NCBI GenBank assembly: GCA_965153355.1
Contig: OZ231126.1
Location: 21,018,001-21,082,000, forward strand
Direction: 5' to 3'
Length of the DNA: 64,000 nt
Source of the DNA: Flaccisagitta enflata
Lineage: Eukaryota; Chaetognatha; Sagittoidea; Aphragmophora
Part shown: positions 61,023 through 64,000 of the stretch, one piece after another
How the letters are laid out: every line of letters starts with the position of its first letter
How positions within the stretch are numbered: the stretch's first letter is position 1
Made by a program: the position numbers and the translations under genes
Notes under the pieces: generated by a model
What the model was told of the DNA's origin: nothing
The model's database searches: none
What the model saw: the letters and a program-made list of their open reading frames with translations, nothing else

Positions 61023-62640
61023 TAAAAATACGGTTCTGAAGTATTGAAGATTTCATGTTGATGTTTAGGATGTCCTTTGAAAACAGGGTCTTCAATATTC
61101 GTTTTTTTGTATGGTCTAACGTAGGGCCGGCAGTAATCAAGGATTTCAAATCATTAGTTAGTAGTGAACTAACTACTTTTTTGTCTAGTTGACTACTATT
61201 ACTAAAGTAGTTAAAACCAGCTTCTGTTGCTATCAAGCGTACTATCTTTGGTAAGCCATATATCTCTATATGTTGCCCTTGTTCACATTTTCACCCTAAT
61301 CGAGTAAACATGATTCAGACCGAAAGCAAGAGAGGATGCAAAAGCAGATGCTAAATCGAAAGCAAGAGTGAGACTACATCGCTTGACTGACGCCTCGAGT
61401 TTAAAAGCTTTCGACCAATGGCTGAAAGGTTACGAACGAGCGAATATCCACCTTATAATTTGTCCAGGTGGTTCACCATGAGCCAGAAAGAAGAGGGGGA
61501 GGGGAGAAGGTGATAAGGAGCTCGATCTGGGGGGTATGAAGTAGGTAGGGCCCGGTAGGAGAAATCGACTGAGTGGGCGAATTAAGGGGGAGTAATGCAG
61601 TACAGTAATGATGTGAAAAAGGCGAAGGAGCAAATCATTTATACGACCAAATCACATTAAGGGAAATCGTTTTCGCGTTAGCACGTAGAAGGGTGGGTTG
61701 AATCGATGAGTGGGATCAATGGTGAATGAGAGAATGTTTTTTGTTGTGATTATAAGAAAAAACTGTGTTAACAATTCAAAATTCACGTCGGTTGCCACGT
61801 CGGTTGTCTCTTGTTACATTTCCTTTTATAGAAAAACATAACGTTCAACGGTTCAATGGTTGTGCGTGGGTTGGCCTTGAAGGGGAAACAACCATGGAGG
61901 AAAAAAGAGGATAAGACTTAGAAGATCATTGAGAATGGATGACTTTAGGTAGTGGGAGCGATGCCTTAGTGGGCAGGGAATGACGCAATTCTCCATTAAG
62001 AAGGGAAGACGTGATCATAGATTATTTTCGGAGGTGAGAAGTTAGCCATTGAGTGATACGAAATGACGGAGCTAAAAATAGTGTGGTACACGTTGTCAAG
62101 TTAGTTATTATCTAGTTATGGATGAGGGCTAAATTTACAGTATCTGAATTTGAAGGAGTAAATTTATACTGTTTTCTAAGAGGCTTTAGAGATGTGAAGA
62201 TTTCCCGGTATGAAAGAAATCGATTTGAAACATCAATTACATCATAATTGAGTTTTTGATTGTCGAATACAAATCGTGAATTCGTTCCCTTAATCGATTT
62301 CATCATCTAACAATTCAAAGTTTGTAGACTGCAGCATAACCAAGAAGAGGATATTTATGTGATTACAAACACAAATATGAACAGACATGACAGACACAAA
62401 ACGTGTCAGCGCGCCCGATAGAGTGAGTGAAAAAAAAACAGATAGATTTTCTTATTCTTGTTCCCTTTTTTCCATCTTTAATCGTCAGCCAATATTAAGC
62501 CGAGATGACAAATCTAAAAAAAGAAGCCCCCCAGACCAATTTTTTCCCCGACAAATGTAGATCACTGAAATGGTTTCAAGAAGAAAATGGGAAATGAAGG
62601 GTGAGACTGAATAAGGGAAAAGGGAGAAAGAAAAACAGGG
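61023..62640. other. No gene seen
   Basis: Low-copy sequence. AGTTAGTAGTGAACTAACTACT (about 61155-61180) is a small palindrome-like stretch. Confidence 0.45.
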
Positions 62641-62644
62641 GAAC

Positions 62645-62669
62645 TGTGTGTGTGTGTGTGTGTGTGCGT

Positions 62670-62760
<91 letters not shown>
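62645..62760. repeat. (GT)n microsatellite
   Basis: Near-pure tract with GCGTGTGTAT interruption at 62666-62676. Confidence 0.97.
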
Positions 62761-62763
<3 letters not shown>

Positions 62764-62886
62764 ATGAGTGCAGTTGCCAGTGTTTCTATGAGTGCGTGTG
62801 TATATGTGTCAGTTTGTGTTTGTGTACCAGTGTTTGTCCGTTTGTGTCCGTGTGTGTCGGACGCTCTCCATCGCACATAAGTCGAT

Positions 62887-63043
62887 AACGAGGCCGGGTA
62901 CACGGCTACCGAAGTCGCGTGCGGGGGGACAGGGGCAGTGATGAAAAGGACTTAGATAAGCATTAGGGGAGGAGCAGCGATGAAAACGCCGAAAAAGCTA
63001 AGGGCGACCGACCAACCGACCGACCGACCGACCGACCTAGCGA
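62887..63043 (-). mobile_element. HE-family element, GCACGCGACT subfamily, 5' end eroded
   Basis: From the left: AACGAGGCCGGGTACACGGC (minus-strand terminus), GAAGTCGCGTGC stem, GGGGACAGGGGCAG, GAAAACGCCGAAAAAGC and a CCGACCGACCGACC tract. The expected hairpin to the right is not recognisable. Confidence 0.7.
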
Positions 63044-63075
63044 AATGGAGACTGAGAAAGTATAAATAGTTTTTT

Positions 63076-63238
63076 AGTTGCGGAGACGCAACTCTATAAG
63101 AGGCTTTGTCCGTCCGTCGGTTGGTTGGTCGGTTGGTTGGTCGGTTGGTCCGTCACGCTCGAGTTGAAAAGTGGGAAAACGCGCATTTCCGCCCCTGCCC
63201 ACCCGTCCGCAACTGGTGGCCGTGTATCCGAACTTGTT
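63076..63238 (+). mobile_element. HE-family element, AGTTGCGGAG subfamily
   Basis: Hairpin AGTTGCGGAGACGCAACT, CTATAAGAGGCTTTGTCC, a GTTGGTTGGTCGG core, CGCGCATTTCCGCCCCTGCC, the inverted stem GTCCGCAACT, and GGCCGTGTATCCGAACTTGT plus T. Here the terminal stem has lost a pair (CCGGCC to CCGAAC). Confidence 0.9.
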
Positions 63239-63581
63239 TTTTCGTTCTTGGAGTTCTTCTTTAAAAAGTATTGAATCAAGTCACATCCTATCTATCATCT
63301 ATCTATCATCCGATCTTTTTAAATTCAACCAAGAACGATTCATGTGTATAAAAAAAAAAAAGAATACCTAAAAATTGGAATAAAATTGGAAGCGAGCTTA
63401 TAGAAAAAAGAAAATGTCTGTCTTTTGCTAATGTAGATGAGTGGTTGGGGTTTGAGAATTAGGGAGAGGGGTATGGGTGGGGAAACCTCGAAGGGAGGTA
63501 AAAAGAGATATGGCCCGAAGTTGAAGGCTGTTCACATGAGGTCACATCCTTCGGAAGAACATTTCCAGATTTCAAAATTTT

Positions 63582-63777
63582 AGTCGCGTGCTACGCGACT
63601 CTACATTCCTCTTCGTCGGTCCGTCTGTCCGTCGGTCCGTCCCTCACACTTTACTTTTTTGGTTGTTTTTTTTTTCAGTCTTTGGCATCACTGCTCCTGC
63701 CCAAATGAACAAACGACCTCAAATACAGCCCCTGCCCACCCACACGCGACTGGGGTAGCCGTGTATCCGGCCTTGTT
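63582..63777 (+). mobile_element. HE-family element, AGTCGCGTGC subfamily
   Basis: Hairpin AGTCGCGTGCTACGCGACT, CTACATTCCTCTTCGTCGG, a GTCCGTCTGTCC tract, two CCCCTGCCCA motifs, the inverted stem CACGCGACT, GGGGTAG and CCGTGTATCCGGCCTTGTT. The closest relative is 16415-16631. Confidence 0.9.
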
Positions 63778-63924
63778 GTATATATTTTTGATTTTTTTCC
63801 CCTTTATATCTTGCCTGATCATCCATTATCCACTTTTTCTTTCCAATTCCCTTTCGTCCGTTTTCGATCTGCTATTGTCTCAACAGTTTCCTCTGTTTAT
63901 CCATGTTTATTCTTTTTCTCTCTC

Positions 63925-64000
63925 TTGTCTCTCTCAATCTCTGTGTCTCTCTGTTTCTCTCTATGTCTTTTTCTCTCTCTCTCTGTCTCTCTCTCTCTCT
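63925..64000. repeat. Impure (TC)n tract at right edge
   Basis: CTCTCT with GTCTCT and TTTCTC interruptions, running off the window. Confidence 0.9.

Overview
The window reads as a piece of nuclear genome from a eukaryote, most likely an animal and probably an invertebrate. It has simple-sequence tracts in almost every kilobase ((TC)n, (AC)n, (AAC)n, (AAG)n, (GAAT)n), many short non-autonomous transposons, degenerate minisatellites, and a few short GT-AG bounded reading frames that look like exons. There is no bacterial-style gene organisation and I recognised no rRNA, tRNA or complete protein-coding gene. I cannot name the species from sequence alone.

Layout. 1-7120 (copy A) and about 19233-27945 (copy B) are two direct copies of one segment, still closely similar. 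They differ by datable events: a 1.68 kb TA-flanked transposon in A only, a 283 bp hairpin-ended element in B only, a precise 263 bp inversion, a 2.84 kb insertion in B, a swapped 3' end in one small element, and reciprocal expansion of different microsatellites. Between them (7.1-19.2 kb) lie microsatellites, TA-flanked MITEs and hairpin-ended elements. From 27936 to 34296 is a foldback structure: inverted arms of 1.4-1.9 kb carrying a ~366 bp satellite, around a loop with possible exons, a GC-rich palindromic element and (AAC)n. 34.3-37.3 kb is a nest of inverted repeats. 31.9-41.8 kb holds the best candidate exons, all on the + strand with compatible phases. 41.8-64 kb is mostly microsatellites, tandem arrays and further hairpin-ended elements.

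The most striking content is a family here called HE (hairpin-ended), with about 25 copies or fragments on both strands. A copy is about 125-430 bp: a T-run, a 5' hairpin such as AGTTGCGGACACGCAACT, CTCTATAAGAGGC, a (GTCC/GGTC)n tract or other minisatellite, the same stem again in inverted orientation, a second hairpin, and a terminal TTGTT. Subfamilies have different stem sequences, but within each copy the stem positions change together, and the terminal hairpin keeps its pairing while its sequence changes. One copy has its empty site in this window and shows no target duplication. This resembles Helentron-related non-autonomous elements (HINE, DINE-1) and the mollusc pearl/CvE class, but the covarying two-hairpin design is worth describing in its own right.

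A second family (GP, for GC-rich palindrome) has AGCGGCCCC-type hairpins, a CCTGTAGAACACAGG motif and ~20 bp minisatellite cores. One GP copy sits inside a possible exon, flanked by an 8 bp direct repeat.
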